Assembly (NCBI GenBank): GCA_938075155.1
Contig: CALJGL010000024.1
Location: 1-64,000, forward strand
Length of the DNA stretch: 64,000 nt
Reading direction: 5' to 3'
Source of the DNA: UBA12191 sp009937185
Lineage (GTDB): Bacteria > Planctomycetota > UBA8108 > UBA1146
Positions 42,688-52,453 of the stretch are shown here, in pieces (the stretch's first letter is position 1; the number at the start of each line of letters is the position of its first letter). The translations under genes and the position numbers were made by a program. The notes below the pieces were generated by a model, which was not told the DNA's origin, searched no databases, and saw only the letters and a program-made list of their open reading frames with translations.

Positions 42688-44727
42688 TCACTCGCTGATG
42701 CGGCTTAGAAATTGCTCTTCATCGAGTACTTCAATTCCCAGTTCGTTGGCTTTTTTTAATTTAGAGCCTGCTTTTTCGCCAGCGACCAAGAGGTCTGTTT
42801 TATTGGAAACAGACCCGACCACTTTTCCACCAGCGGCGATGACCCGTTGCTTTGCCTCATCTCGACTCAGTGTGGGCAAGGTTCCGGTGATGACAACCGT
42901 CAATCCAAAAAGAGGAGCCGTAGCACCAGTCGCTTCGACTTTGTCCTGATGCAGAGTCAATCCGCTCTTTCGAAGCAGATCGATTTCTTCCTGAACGGAG
43001 TTCTTCGCAAAGAATTCGACGATCGATCGGGCGATGATTTCCCCGAGCCCTTCGATTTCTGCCAATCTTTCCTCAGTGGCTTCCAAGAGCGCATCGATGT
43101 TTTCTATTTCATCGATCACCAGTTCAGCGACTCGTTCTCCCACATGAGGAATCCCCATTCCGTGTAAGACTCGCGAGAAGGGGCGATTTTTGGAAACTTC
43201 GAGCGAAGCCAACAAATTTTCTGCGGATTTGACCGCCATGCGATCCAGTCCTGAGATTTGTTCCACCGTCAGTTGGTAGAGATCCGCAGGACGAGTAATC
43301 AGGTTTTCAGTGACCAGTTGGTCGATCAATTTTTCACCGAGTCCATCGATATCGAGGGCTCGTCGGGAGGCGAAATGTTCGATGCGCCCACGGATCTGGG
43401 CAGGACATTGCAGATTGTCGCAATAAGGAATGATTTCTTCATCAGGGTAGTGCACCGGACCTTCGCACTCGGGGCACTTGTCCGGGAATTGAAAGGGGAC
43501 TTGTTGACCGTCTCGCAGTGAATCAATTGGCTTGACCACTTGTGGAATGACATCGCCCGCACGTTGAATGACGACGTGATCGCCAATGCGAAGATCTTTT
43601 CGGGCGATTTCTTTTGGGTTGTGTAATCCTGCGCGGGAAACGGTCACACCGCCGACGTTCACCGGTTCGAGGTGAGCGACTGGAGTCAGAGCCCCCGTTC
43701 TTCCTACCTGAATCTGGATGTCTACCAGTCGGGTCGTTTCTTGACGAGCAGGAAATTTCAGGGCGATAGCCCAGCGGGGGCTTCGTGCGCGCATTCCTAG
43801 TTGATCTCTCAGATCAGCGCCCTGCACTTTAATCACGAGTCCGTCGATATCAAATGGAAGAGTTTCCCGGACTTCCATCACCTCTTCGTAAACTTCGACA
43901 AGAGCATCTGCACCCTGAACTTCACGCAAAAATGGGCATGGCAAGAATCCCCAGCGTTGAATGTGATCGACAAGGTTCTGTTGAACCGAGAGATCAATCC
44001 CTTCCTGATCTCCGATGCCGTATATAAATACATCCAGGGGACGGGTGGCTGCCACTCGTGGATCAAGCTGTCGCAAGGTGCCGGCTGCCGCGTTTCGTGG
44101 ATTGGCAAAGATTCCTTCTTCCTGACTTCGTGAAGCATTGAACGCTTCGAAGTCAGCATTTTTCAGAATGACTTCACCTCGTAACTCTATGAGAGTCGGA
44201 GGTGAATCATCTTGCAGTTGATGTGGAACGCTGCGGATAGTTCGTGCTGTTCCGGTGACGTCTTCTCCAGTCATGCCGTCACCTCTAGTTGCAGCTCGAA
44301 TTAAAACGCCATCTTCATAAAGAATAGAAATCGCGGCACCATCAAATTTGTATTCAACGGTTAAGAGTGGATCGGCATCTTCTTCGCCCAATGCGAGTCC
44401 CTTGCGAACACGATCGACCCAGTCGCGCACCTCTTCGGGGCCCATCGCATTCTCAAGGGACAACATGGGAACGGAGTGCTCGACAGAAGGAAGTTTATCG
44501 GCAACGAAATCTTCAGGGGTCCAGGTGACTCCGACCTTTTGAGTCGGTGAATCATGAGAGATGGCATCGGGGTAAAGGGCTTCAAGATTTTGAAGTTCTC
44601 TCAGTAATACATCATATTCGGCATCAGAGATTTGGGGATCATCGAGGATGTAGTAGCGGAAATTATGCTGATGGAGCTTCGCGGAGAGAGCTCTGATACG
44701 CCTGAGATCGTTAATTTCGCTACTCAT
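42688..44727 (-). CDS. ligA: NAD-dependent DNA ligase
   Basis: The product is about 679 residues with all LigA parts in order. These are domain Ia, the adenylation lysine in VEYKFDGAAISILYEDGVLIRAATRGDG (KxDG), the OB fold, a four-cysteine zinc finger (CPECEGPV...CDNLQCPAQ), helix-hairpin-helix repeats (IDGLGEKLIDQL, ISGLDRMAVKSAENLL, IEGLGEIIA) and a C-terminal BRCT domain (GLTVVITGTLPTLSRDEAKQ). It seals nicks during replication and repair. The ATG at 44727 has CAGGAG five bases before it. Confidence 0.97.
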   Translation of the reverse strand: MSSEINDLRRIRALSAKLHQHNFRYYILDDPQISDAEYDVLLRELQNLEALYPDAISHDSPTQKVGVTWTPEDFVADKLPSVEHSVPMLSLENAMGPEEVRDWVDRVRKGLALGEEDADPLLTVEYKFDGAAISILYEDGVLIRAATRGDGMTGEDVTGTARTIRSVPHQLQDDSPPTLIELRGEVILKNADFEAFNASRSQEEGIFANPRNAAAGTLRQLDPRVAATRPLDVFIYGIGDQEGIDLSVQQNLVDHIQRWGFLPCPFLREVQGADALVEVYEEVMEVRETLPFDIDGLVIKVQGADLRDQLGMRARSPRWAIALKFPARQETTRLVDIQIQVGRTGALTPVAHLEPVNVGGVTVSRAGLHNPKEIARKDLRIGDHVVIQRAGDVIPQVVKPIDSLRDGQQVPFQFPDKCPECEGPVHYPDEEIIPYCDNLQCPAQIRGRIEHFASRRALDIDGLGEKLIDQLVTENLITRPADLYQLTVEQISGLDRMAVKSAENLLASLEVSKNRPFSRVLHGMGIPHVGERVAELVIDEIENIDALLEATEERLAEIEGLGEIIARSIVEFFAKNSVQEEIDLLRKSGLTLHQDKVEATGATAPLFGLTVVITGTLPTLSRDEAKQRVIAAGGKVVGSVSNKTDLLVAGEKAGSKLKKANELGIEVLDEEQFLSRISE

Positions 44728-44847
44728 CGAACTCCTGATAGGCGGTTCAAAGAACCGGTTCACCTTTCGGCACCCGTTCGTCGTTCCTTCGGTTATCCTT
44801 CGGTAACTCCCCCAGACCGGGGACCAGCAGGAGGAGAACGCACGAAA

Positions 44848-46224
44848 ATGCCCGGATCAACCCCCAAGGCAAAGCCTGATTTCCCTCTGGAGATTCCAGA
44901 AGAGGTCCGCCAGGTTCATGAAACCCTGACTGCAGCAGGGCATCGCAGTGTTCTTGCTGGAGGAGCTGTTCGAGATTATCTACTCGGTTCTCCGCCCATG
45001 GATTTCGATTTAGCCACCTCTGCGGTTCCTGAAGAGGTTGATCAGCTGTTCCAAAAAACAGTTTTAGTGGGGGCTCAGTTTGGAGTCGTCAAAGTTCTGA
45101 TCGGTGATGTTGAGGTCGAGGTTGCTACTTTCAGAGCAGATATCGGCAGCGCCGATGGACGTCACCCTGAAGCGGTTCGGTTTACGGATGAAAAAGAAGA
45201 CGCTCTTCGCAGGGATTTCACGATCAATGGTCTCTTTTGGGATATCGACAGCGAAGAAGTGGTGGACCATGTGGGTGGTCTGATCGACCTAGAAAAAGGT
45301 ATCATTCGCGCCATTGGAAATCCGGTCGAGAGATTTCGAGAAGATCGTCTCCGCATGATGAGAGCCATTCGGTTCTCCACAGTCTTAGATTTCCCTATCG
45401 ATGAAAAAACATGGCAAGCCATCATAGAAGAATCTGCGTTTGTTAAAGATGTCAGTTCAGAGCGTATTCGTACTGAACTTGAAAAGACGCTGATTTCTCC
45501 CCATAGAAAAAAGGGTTACGAGATGTTGTCTGATAGCGGATTGATGAAAGTCTTTCTTCCCGAAATCGAGGAGATGAAAGATGTTCAACAGCCACCGCAG
45601 CATCATCCAGAAGGTGACGTTCATGTTCATACTGGACTCGTGATTCACCATTTGGAGGATCCTTCTCCGACGTTGGTGATGGGAGCTCTTCTTCATGATG
45701 TTGGAAAGCCTGGGACCTTTGAAGAAGCCCCCGATAGAATCCGTTTCCACGGACATGATGAGCTTGGCGCGAAAATGTCCGAAGAGATTTGTGAGCGTCT
45801 AAAGTTCTCCCGTAAGCAACAAGATAGAATCGTCTATCTCGTCAGGCGGCATCTGGTATTCATGAATGTTCCAAATATGAGATTGGCGACTCGTTACCGT
45901 CTCTTTGAAGAAGAGGGCTTTCAGGAGTTATTGGATCTGTGTAAGGCGGATTGTTTGGGAAGCCATGGGGATATGTCGCTGTATGAGACTTGTAAGCAAA
46001 TGTATGAAGAGTGGCAGGCGCTGGGTCCTCCAACGGAACCCCTTCTTCAAGGACGAGATTTGATCGCCTTGGGAATGAAGCCTGGCCCCGGGATGGGGGC
46101 GATGCTGGAAGCTCTTGATGATGCCCGCAGAGAAAGTGTCATTACCGATAAAGAATCTGCCACCCAGTGGGTGAAAGATCGATTATCGGCAGGAGGTTCT
46201 CCTGAATCTTCGGAGGGAATCTGA
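44848..46224 (+). CDS. cca: CCA-adding tRNA nucleotidyltransferase (class II)
   Basis: The product is about 458 residues. It has the nucleotidyltransferase core GGAVRDYLLGSPPMDFDLATSA with the DxD pair, RRDFTINGLFWD, RFREDRLRMMRAIRFS, and an HD domain (HHPEGDVHVHTGLVIHHLED, MGALLHDVGKPGTF). It builds or repairs the CCA end of tRNA; a poly(A)-polymerase relative cannot be fully excluded. The ATG at 44848 has GGAGGAG upstream. The open frame runs further up but there overlaps ligA on the other strand. Confidence 0.9.
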   Translation: MPGSTPKAKPDFPLEIPEEVRQVHETLTAAGHRSVLAGGAVRDYLLGSPPMDFDLATSAVPEEVDQLFQKTVLVGAQFGVVKVLIGDVEVEVATFRADIGSADGRHPEAVRFTDEKEDALRRDFTINGLFWDIDSEEVVDHVGGLIDLEKGIIRAIGNPVERFREDRLRMMRAIRFSTVLDFPIDEKTWQAIIEESAFVKDVSSERIRTELEKTLISPHRKKGYEMLSDSGLMKVFLPEIEEMKDVQQPPQHHPEGDVHVHTGLVIHHLEDPSPTLVMGALLHDVGKPGTFEEAPDRIRFHGHDELGAKMSEEICERLKFSRKQQDRIVYLVRRHLVFMNVPNMRLATRYRLFEEEGFQELLDLCKADCLGSHGDMSLYETCKQMYEEWQALGPPTEPLLQGRDLIALGMKPGPGMGAMLEALDDARRESVITDKESATQWVKDRLSAGGSPESSEGI

Positions 46225-46225
46225 G

Positions 46226-47080
46226 ATGTGGATTCCGGGTTACATCACGAATGGCCTTGGGGATCATACTTTGGAGCAAGCCATCTTGCTTTTGGAAGAA
46301 TCCGGATATTCCTCGATCGGAATAACTTTAGGTCCGACCCATCTCGATCCAGAGCAAGTGAAACCGAGTGAGCTCGAATCGCTACAGCAACGTCTAAAAG
46401 ATTCAGGCTTGAAACCAGCGATCGAGACAGGAGGTCGCTATCTTCTTGATCACAAGAGAAAGCATTGGCCTTCATTGGTCAGTCCTGAAGAAAAGCATCG
46501 AAAAATTCGACAGCAATCTTACATCAGGGCGATAGATATTGCGGCTGCCATCGGCGCAGAGGTGGTCAGCCTCTGGAGTGGTCGACTGGAATCAGGAAGC
46601 GATTCTGTCTCAACTCTTGAAGGAATGATCAGTGCATTGGAGCCGGTTCTTCAGCATGCATTGGAGAAGGGTGTCATGATCGGATTTGAACCCGAGCCTG
46701 GCATGTTTATCGAGAGTCTTTCCGATTGGATTCGATTGAAGGCTCAGTTGCTGCATCCAGCACTGGGTTTGACGGTGGACTTGGGGCATTTGGGAGTGAC
46801 GGAAGCGAGTGATCCTTCTGGAGCACTCGAATCGGTCGTCTCCGAAATTACTCATGTACACATTGATGATTGCAAGGGAGGAGTGCATGAGCATCTTCCC
46901 TTGGGAGAGGGAGAGTTGGACTTCTCTTCGCTTCTGGGTGTTTTGACGCGGGGCGATTATTCCGGGCAAGTTCTGGTTGAATTGTCACGTGATTCACACA
47001 GGGCTCCGGAACTTGTTCAGTCCTCAATACGTTTTCTTGAAGGTGCCCGGTCCAAGGAATCCCCTGGATCCACCTCTTGA
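46226..47080 (+). CDS. sugar-phosphate isomerase/epimerase-like TIM-barrel protein
   Basis: The 284-residue product has the xylose-isomerase-like (AP_endonuc_2) barrel: MWIPGYITNGLGDHTLEQAILLLEESGYSSIGITL at the start, AIETGGRYLLD, AIGAEVVSLWSG, MIGFEPEPGMFIE, LTVDLGHLGV, and the metal His/Asp in HVHIDDCKGGVHEHLPLGEGELDF. Substrate is unknown. It begins one base after the cca stop and is followed 25 bases later by the HAD nucleotidase, so all three may be one operon. Confidence 0.82.
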   Translation: MWIPGYITNGLGDHTLEQAILLLEESGYSSIGITLGPTHLDPEQVKPSELESLQQRLKDSGLKPAIETGGRYLLDHKRKHWPSLVSPEEKHRKIRQQSYIRAIDIAAAIGAEVVSLWSGRLESGSDSVSTLEGMISALEPVLQHALEKGVMIGFEPEPGMFIESLSDWIRLKAQLLHPALGLTVDLGHLGVTEASDPSGALESVVSEITHVHIDDCKGGVHEHLPLGEGELDFSSLLGVLTRGDYSGQVLVELSRDSHRAPELVQSSIRFLEGARSKESPGSTS

Positions 47081-47111
47081 AAGATATAACTCTAGATTAC
47101 GGAGGATGTTC

Positions 47112-48608
47112 TTGAACGACAAATCTCCTCGTCAGAACAGTAACTCAAGTCGATCCGGTTCAAATAGTAAGAACTGGTTAGACATGATAGCCATGGCGAT
47201 ACGTACCCCAGTTTTTGACCAGCACCGTGCGGTATATACCAATCGCACCATGAGATTTGGACAGATCGATGCGGTAGGGTTCGACTTCGACCACACCTTG
47301 GCCGTTTATAATTGTGAGGCATTGGATGCTTTGGCAGAAAAATTAGTTGCCGACCGTCTAGTGGAGCATGAAGGAATACCTAGGGAATGGCTTCAGGGAG
47401 TGCCAGATCCATCCTTTGCCCGGAAGGCATTGATTCTGGATCTGGACGAGGGTGTCATTCTGAAAACGGATCGCTACGGCCATGTTTTGCGAGCCTTCCG
47501 TGGCAAAAAGAAACTGACGGTGAGTGAGAAACGAACTTTGTATGGAGATCGGGATATCATTCCCCATGTCACAGACGGAGATCGTTTTATTCAGGTAGAT
47601 CATGCTTTCAGCCGTCCCGAGATATTGTTGTGGACTGCGTTGGTGGACTACACCGAAGCAGGGCAAAGAAGAGCTTTGTGGGAAAAAATACGGAAGCATA
47701 CAGATCTGATTCATAGAGATGGCTCTCTTAAGAGTGTGATCACTGCGAATCCGAGTGATTACATCTATCCAGATCCCAGAACTGAAGCGCTGCTCATCCA
47801 TCTTCGAGATTGTGGCAAAAAGGTCTTCCTACTGACCAATAGTGAGTGGGAATACACTCATGCCATGATGAATACAGTTCTTGGAAGAGATGAAAGTAGG
47901 GGCACTGAATGGTTGGATCTCTTCGATGTTGTCGTGGCTCAAGGCAATAAGCCTTCTTATTTCGATCCCGGTCGTGGGGAAAATGCGACTCCAGGAGTCA
48001 CTGACAAAGTTTTGATCGGTGGAAACCTGACAGAGATTGAGGACCGATTGGGGTGTGCCGGCCCTGAGATTCTCTACGTCGGTGATCACATCTATGCTGA
48101 TTTGATTTCTTCAAAAAGAAATGTCTATTGGCGAACAATGCTTGTGGTACCTGAACTTGAAGAAGAAATGGTGATTCAATCGGGAATGCCAGGACTCGTC
48201 AGTCAACTCCGGGAAGTCGACGAGCGACGTATTTCTACCGAGCGTGAAGTGATGCATTGGAAAGCAGTGGAGGCATGTCTTCAAAGCATCGAAGGAGTGA
48301 TAACTGAGGAACGTGAGGGCGTGAAAAAGTTGAGACAAGAGTGTCACGTCGCTCGTAAAAATGCTTCAGATACATTGAAGGATTTCATTCGCCAAAGAGA
48401 AGAATTACGTTCCAAGTTAAGTACGGCGACCAATGAATATTGGGGCAGTCTCTTCAGGGCAGGGAGCGAGTTGACTCATTTTGGAAGGCAACTGGAAGAC
48501 TATGCATGTGCATATACCAGTAGAGCATCTAATTTGCTCTTCTATCCTTCTGGGCACTACTTTCGCTCAACGATGGATTACTTACCTCATGAGTTGGAAT
48601 CTATGTAA
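47112..48608 (+). CDS. HAD-superfamily 5'-nucleotidase (HAD-IG, cN-II type)
   Basis: The product is about 498 residues. After a Ser/Asn-rich head comes VFDQHRAVYTNRTMRFGQIDAVGFDFDHTLAVYN, the HAD motif I region of the cytosolic purine 5'-nucleotidase (HAD-IG) family. VFLLTNSEWEYTHAMMN, VVAQGNKPSYF and LYVGDHIYADLISSKR (motifs II-IV) follow, with a coiled tail. It would dephosphorylate IMP/GMP-like nucleotides. GGAGG abuts an ATG at 47106, too close to use, so the TTG at 47112 (spacing 6) is the better start. Confidence 0.87.
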   Translation: MNDKSPRQNSNSSRSGSNSKNWLDMIAMAIRTPVFDQHRAVYTNRTMRFGQIDAVGFDFDHTLAVYNCEALDALAEKLVADRLVEHEGIPREWLQGVPDPSFARKALILDLDEGVILKTDRYGHVLRAFRGKKKLTVSEKRTLYGDRDIIPHVTDGDRFIQVDHAFSRPEILLWTALVDYTEAGQRRALWEKIRKHTDLIHRDGSLKSVITANPSDYIYPDPRTEALLIHLRDCGKKVFLLTNSEWEYTHAMMNTVLGRDESRGTEWLDLFDVVVAQGNKPSYFDPGRGENATPGVTDKVLIGGNLTEIEDRLGCAGPEILYVGDHIYADLISSKRNVYWRTMLVVPELEEEMVIQSGMPGLVSQLREVDERRISTEREVMHWKAVEACLQSIEGVITEEREGVKKLRQECHVARKNASDTLKDFIRQREELRSKLSTATNEYWGSLFRAGSELTHFGRQLEDYACAYTSRASNLLFYPSGHYFRSTMDYLPHELESM

Positions 48609-48632
48609 TCGATTAAAGGTTTGTGCATAAAG

Positions 48633-48704
48633 ATAGCGGCAGTGTTTTCTATTGCGGCAGTGTTTTCTAAAGCGGCAGTGTCTTCTATAGTTGCAGTGTC
48701 CCAC
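48633..48704. repeat. four tandem 18-bp repeats spanning the 3' end of the PhzF gene
   Basis: Units at 48633-48650, 48651-48668, 48669-48686 and 48687-48704 share a GCGGCAGTGTTTTCTA-type core, with two or three differences in the last copies. Read on the minus strand they begin inside the final codons of the PhzF gene (GTLQL-stop) and encode KTLPL-stop and KTLPQ-stop in the same frame. The gene end has thus been duplicated three times, each copy with its own TAG. Confidence 0.88.
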
Positions 48705-49530
48705 TGATGCAGCGAGTGCTGACACCGCCTACCCATATCTCTCCATTTTCTTCGGAGATGTGAATACGGCCCTGACGCTGTAATTTTTGTCCTTGTGCAA
48801 TGGTATAAGATTTTTCGGTGAGGCCTTCACGAGAAAACCATTGAGCGATTCCCGCGGCAAGGCTTCCTGTTACCGGGTCTTCAGGAATATCGAGAGAATT
48901 CACGAATGCTCGAACTTCATAGTCGGCATCCTGGTGCGAGTCGTGGGGGCCTATGATTCCAAAGTTGACAGATGTCAAAAGTGAGAAGTTTGGGTTGATG
49001 GAGAGAACTCTCTTTGCGGAACCTAATGTGACGGCGGCCCAACCCGGACCATTGTCGACCCATTGATGAAGAAGAATCTCACTTCTTTCGATGCCCAATC
49101 CGTGACAGATGACTTGCAATGTCTCTTCATCCACGGGACCTGTTTTCAGTAAATCCGGTGCTCGGAAAGCGAGCATTTCTGCGTCTTTACGTATAGGGAT
49201 GAGTCCGACGCCACACTCCTGGATGATACGTTGAGGATCAGCAGGGCTACCCCCGGCGTTGAGCCAGGCGTGTGCGCTCCCCAGTGTGGGATGGCCGGCA
49301 AATGGTAGTTCACCTTCGGGTGTGAAGATTCGAACTTTGTAGTCCGCTTCAGGAGTTTCAGGAGCCAGAAGGAACGTCGTTTCAGAAAGTTGTGTCCAGC
49401 GGGCGAAGTGTTCCATTTGTGAAGTCGAGAGAGAATCAGCGGAGTGAACCACTGCTAATGCATTTCCAAGCAGAGGGGTCTTCGAAAAAACATCGATTTG
49501 ATCAAATCGAAACATGGACTCCGTAGTCAT
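48685..49530 (-). CDS. PhzF-family isomerase/epimerase
   Basis: The 281-residue product has the family N terminus FRFDQIDVFSKTPLLGNALAVVHSAD, SETTFLLAPETPEADYKVRIFTPEGELPFAGHPTLGSAHAWL with the conserved Glu in the active site, and the mirrored second half with IPEDPVTGSLAAGIAQWF. Fold family members act as diaminopimelate-epimerase-like isomerases; the substrate here is unknown. An alternative start is the ATG at 49515. Its 3' end lies in an 18-bp tandem repeat. Confidence 0.9.
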   Translation of the reverse strand: MTTESMFRFDQIDVFSKTPLLGNALAVVHSADSLSTSQMEHFARWTQLSETTFLLAPETPEADYKVRIFTPEGELPFAGHPTLGSAHAWLNAGGSPADPQRIIQECGVGLIPIRKDAEMLAFRAPDLLKTGPVDEETLQVICHGLGIERSEILLHQWVDNGPGWAAVTLGSAKRVLSINPNFSLLTSVNFGIIGPHDSHQDADYEVRAFVNSLDIPEDPVTGSLAAGIAQWFSREGLTEKSYTIAQGQKLQRQGRIHISEENGEIWVGGVSTRCISGTLQL

Positions 49531-49571
49531 GAAAACACCCTTTATCCCCTTCGATGATGATTGGGTTCTGA

Positions 49572-51395
49572 TTAAGAAACTGTGACAGACTTCGCAAGTG
49601 CTCTCGGTTTGTCAACATCTCGCCCCAGAGCTCTTGCCGTATAATAGGCAAACAGCTGTGCTTGCATCAATTGCAAGAGTGGCAAAGTCCATTGTCCTGA
49701 AGCGGGGCTCTCAACGATGGACTCTGGGCAGGGTTCTGGGGCTGGTGATCCTTCAGGCTGAAAACAGATCACCTTGCCGCCCCTTGTGGAGATCTCTGCT
49801 ATTGCACCCATGGCGTGTTGTCGCAGTTCGTGAACGTCTTCTCCAGGTAGGAAAATTACGGTATGCATGGCATCGTCGATGAGGGAAATGGTTCCATGCT
49901 TGAGTGCTCCAGAAGACATTCCTTCTGCATGGCAATAGGTGACTTCCTTGAACTTCAATGCCGATTCAAGAGCGAGGCCGTGTTGAATGCCACGGCCAAG
50001 AAAGAACCAATTTCGCATCACGCTGTGATGTCTCGCTAAATCACGAATGGAATCGTGATCGCCAGTTGCTATCGAGTCTAGTTTCGAAGGAAGTTCCGAG
50101 AGATCTTGTCGAAGCTGAGTGATTTCAGCGGCGGACTTTGTTTCTTTGCGTTCCGCCAATCGAATGGCAAGTCTCAGTACCAAGGCGAGTTGAGATATTG
50201 TGGACTTCGTAGAGAGTACACAGATTTCGGGGCCGGCATTCTGGTGGATGACTTGATCGACTTCTCGGGCCATAGAAGAAGAATCGACATTGAGAATTGC
50301 AGAGAGATTCACTCCGTTTTCTTTTGCGAGTCGGAGTGCTCGTAGGGTGTCGTATGTTTCTCCCGATTGACTGATGGCAAGAACGTGGTCTCCTTTTCGA
50401 AGGGGGACCATATGCGGCATCTCATCTGAGGACATGGCCGGAGTGAACTCGCCTGCCAAATCGCTGATCATGTATTGACCCATGAGCGCCACGTAATAAC
50501 TCGTTCCGACTCCAGTGAGGATCGTACGTTCTGAGTTCATGATGACATCTACAACGGCGTCGATCTTGGAGTCGTCGATATCGAGAGTAGCTCTGACGAC
50601 GGCTCCATTCTCTGAGATTTCTTTCGTCATGAAATCAGGATGGCCACCGAGATCTACCGCTCTGGCTTCGATAGATATGGTTTCTGGAGATCTCTGGAAA
50701 ATTTGAGAATCATTAATTTTAAAGAGAGAGCAGCTGCCATGGTCGATGCGGGCCATTTCTCCATCTTGTAACCATATCACCTGATCTGTCAGTCCTCCGA
50801 GTGCGAGAGGATCAGAAGAAAAGCAGGTGAAGTCATCGCTGATACCAATGATGAGCGGACTTTCTTGGCGAAGTGCATAGAGGACCCCTGGTTCCTTGCG
50901 GGTCATCACTCCAATGGCATACGTGCCTTCGAGTTGATTTGCAGTATGAAGAATCGATTCCTGAACTGAGAGACCCTCTTTGAGACCTCTTTCGATCAGA
51001 TGAGCAATCACTTCAGAATCAGTTTCGGAAAGAAAGGTATGACCTTTTTGAGTCAGGTCTTCCCGGATTTTTTCATAGGATTGGAGTATTCCGTTGTGAA
51101 CGATGGAGATTTCTCCATACGAATCCAAGAGAGGATGGGCATTGATACGACTCACTCGACCATGAGTGGCCCAGCGGACGTGTCCGAGTCCTGAATTTCC
51201 CTCAAGCTCATGGAATCGTTCTTCCACCGAGACTCTTTGAACAGGTCCGGCTCCCTTGCGGACTTCGAAGTCCCCTGTGGGTTGGCTGATCGAGAGACCA
51301 CAAGAGTCATAGCCTCGGTACTCGAGTTTTTCCAAAGCCTCGACGAGGGTTTTAGAGATGTCGGTCACAGATGAGATTCCAAAAATACCGCACAT
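49572..51395 (-). CDS. glmS: glutamine-fructose-6-phosphate aminotransferase
   Basis: The 607-residue product begins MCGIFGI, putting the glutaminase nucleophile at Cys2, then YRGYDSCGL, HVRWATHGRVSRINAHP and HNGILQSYEKI. Two SIS isomerase domains follow (LTGVGTSYYVALMGQYMI, AISQSGETYDTLRALRLA, LGRGIQHGLALESALKFKEVTYCHAEGMSSGALKHG). The product of the reaction, glucosamine 6-phosphate, feeds peptidoglycan and LPS synthesis. There are only 15 bases between its start and the queD stop, so no glmS ribozyme fits, and it is probably in the queE-queD-glmS transcript. Confidence 0.97.
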   Translation of the reverse strand: MCGIFGISSVTDISKTLVEALEKLEYRGYDSCGLSISQPTGDFEVRKGAGPVQRVSVEERFHELEGNSGLGHVRWATHGRVSRINAHPLLDSYGEISIVHNGILQSYEKIREDLTQKGHTFLSETDSEVIAHLIERGLKEGLSVQESILHTANQLEGTYAIGVMTRKEPGVLYALRQESPLIIGISDDFTCFSSDPLALGGLTDQVIWLQDGEMARIDHGSCSLFKINDSQIFQRSPETISIEARAVDLGGHPDFMTKEISENGAVVRATLDIDDSKIDAVVDVIMNSERTILTGVGTSYYVALMGQYMISDLAGEFTPAMSSDEMPHMVPLRKGDHVLAISQSGETYDTLRALRLAKENGVNLSAILNVDSSSMAREVDQVIHQNAGPEICVLSTKSTISQLALVLRLAIRLAERKETKSAAEITQLRQDLSELPSKLDSIATGDHDSIRDLARHHSVMRNWFFLGRGIQHGLALESALKFKEVTYCHAEGMSSGALKHGTISLIDDAMHTVIFLPGEDVHELRQHAMGAIAEISTRGGKVICFQPEGSPAPEPCPESIVESPASGQWTLPLLQLMQAQLFAYYTARALGRDVDKPRALAKSVTVS

Positions 51396-51410
51396 AGATA
51401 GTCTCGCCTT

Positions 51411-51782
51411 CTAGTGATCTCCTCGGTAGGTGCAGCCTGTATTACAGGTTTCATGTACAGTCACGGCGCTCAGTTCCTTGATCTGGGGTTTAAGGCGATC
51501 CCAAATCCAGATGGATATGTGCTCTGACGTTGGATTTTCCAAGCCCTCGATTTCATTGAGGTATCGATGGTCGAGAGCTTCGATGAGGGGTTGGGTCGCT
51601 TTCTTAAGGTCTGCGAAATCCATCACCCAACCTGTTGTTTCACCAATTGGACCAGTGACCTTGATCTCGACTTGGAACGTATGTCCATGAAGTCGATGGC
51701 ATTTGTGATCCTCGGGAACATTGGGTAACGAGTGTGCCGAATCAAATGAGAATCGTCGAAGAAGTTCAACCTCTTTGCTCAT
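51411..51782 (-). CDS. queD: 6-carboxytetrahydropterin synthase
   Basis: The 123-residue product carries the QueD/PTPS zinc histidines in FSFDSAHSL and CHRLHGHTFQVEI, with the catalytic Cys before HRLHGH, then WVMDFADLKKA, ALDHRYLNE and HETCNTGC. It converts dihydroneopterin triphosphate, the FolE product, to CPH4 on the path to queuosine. The ATG at 51782 is preferred to 51803. It is the next gene after queE on the same strand. Confidence 0.93.
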   Translation of the reverse strand: MSKEVELLRRFSFDSAHSLPNVPEDHKCHRLHGHTFQVEIKVTGPIGETTGWVMDFADLKKATQPLIEALDHRYLNEIEGLENPTSEHISIWIWDRLKPQIKELSAVTVHETCNTGCTYRGDH

Positions 51783-51823
51783 GGGTGGAACAGCCCTTTC
51801 CAAGAGATGGGTAATGGCGCAGA

Positions 51824-52453
51824 TTATCTCCCACGCTCAGCCGGATCCCAGATGTATTTATGTTGTTGCAGGTGAAGGCGGACAGGGATTCGATCCTGAA
51901 TGATCCATTCTGCTAAAATTGCGGGATCTAATTCTCCATGAACGGGGGAGAAGAGTACAGGAACCTTAATTTCATGATTTTGAATCGTCTGGCAGGCCCA
52001 CTCGTAATCGTTGCGGTCAGCCAATACAATTTTGACTTCATCGCCGGGTTTGAGGACGGTTAGGTTTTCCATCAGATTCCGGTCTTCTTCTCCGGACCCG
52101 GGGGCTTTGAGATCCATGATCACCGAAACTCGGGGATCGATATTTTCTATAGGGTAAGAACCGGAAGTCTCCAGCAGGACTTCGTCGAATCGATCACATA
52201 GCATCTGAAGTAAGGGCCAAGCTTCTTCGTGCGCTAGAGGTTCCCCTCCAGTCAATTCGACCATCCCCAATCCGTGCTCTGTAGCGCTCACACAAATTTC
52301 GTCGAGGGTCATCGCTTCTCCGCCTTTGAAGGAGTAGACGGTATCGCACCAGCGGCATCTCAAAGGACAGCCTGCGAGTCTGACAAAGACGCAGGGGACT
52401 CCTGCCTTGGTGCTTTCTCCTTGGATAGAGGGGTAGATCTCGACGACTCTCAT
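51824..52453 (-). CDS. queE: 7-carboxy-7-deazaguanine synthase
   Basis: The 209-residue radical SAM enzyme has EIYPSIQGESTKAGVPCVFVRLAGCPLRCRWCDT with the cluster cysteines, VELTGGEPLAHEEAWPLL, LETSGSYPI and VIMDLKAPGSGE. It makes CDG from CPH4. The start overlaps the preceding thioesterase stop (GCATGA), and queD follows 41 bases later, giving a compact operon with glmS. QueC is not in the window. Confidence 0.95.
   Translation of the reverse strand: MRVVEIYPSIQGESTKAGVPCVFVRLAGCPLRCRWCDTVYSFKGGEAMTLDEICVSATEHGLGMVELTGGEPLAHEEAWPLLQMLCDRFDEVLLETSGSYPIENIDPRVSVIMDLKAPGSGEEDRNLMENLTVLKPGDEVKIVLADRNDYEWACQTIQNHEIKVPVLFSPVHGELDPAILAEWIIQDRIPVRLHLQQHKYIWDPAERGR

Noticed and set aside
51396..51410. 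glmS ribozyme upstream of glmS
   Set aside because: Only 15 bases separate queD and glmS.
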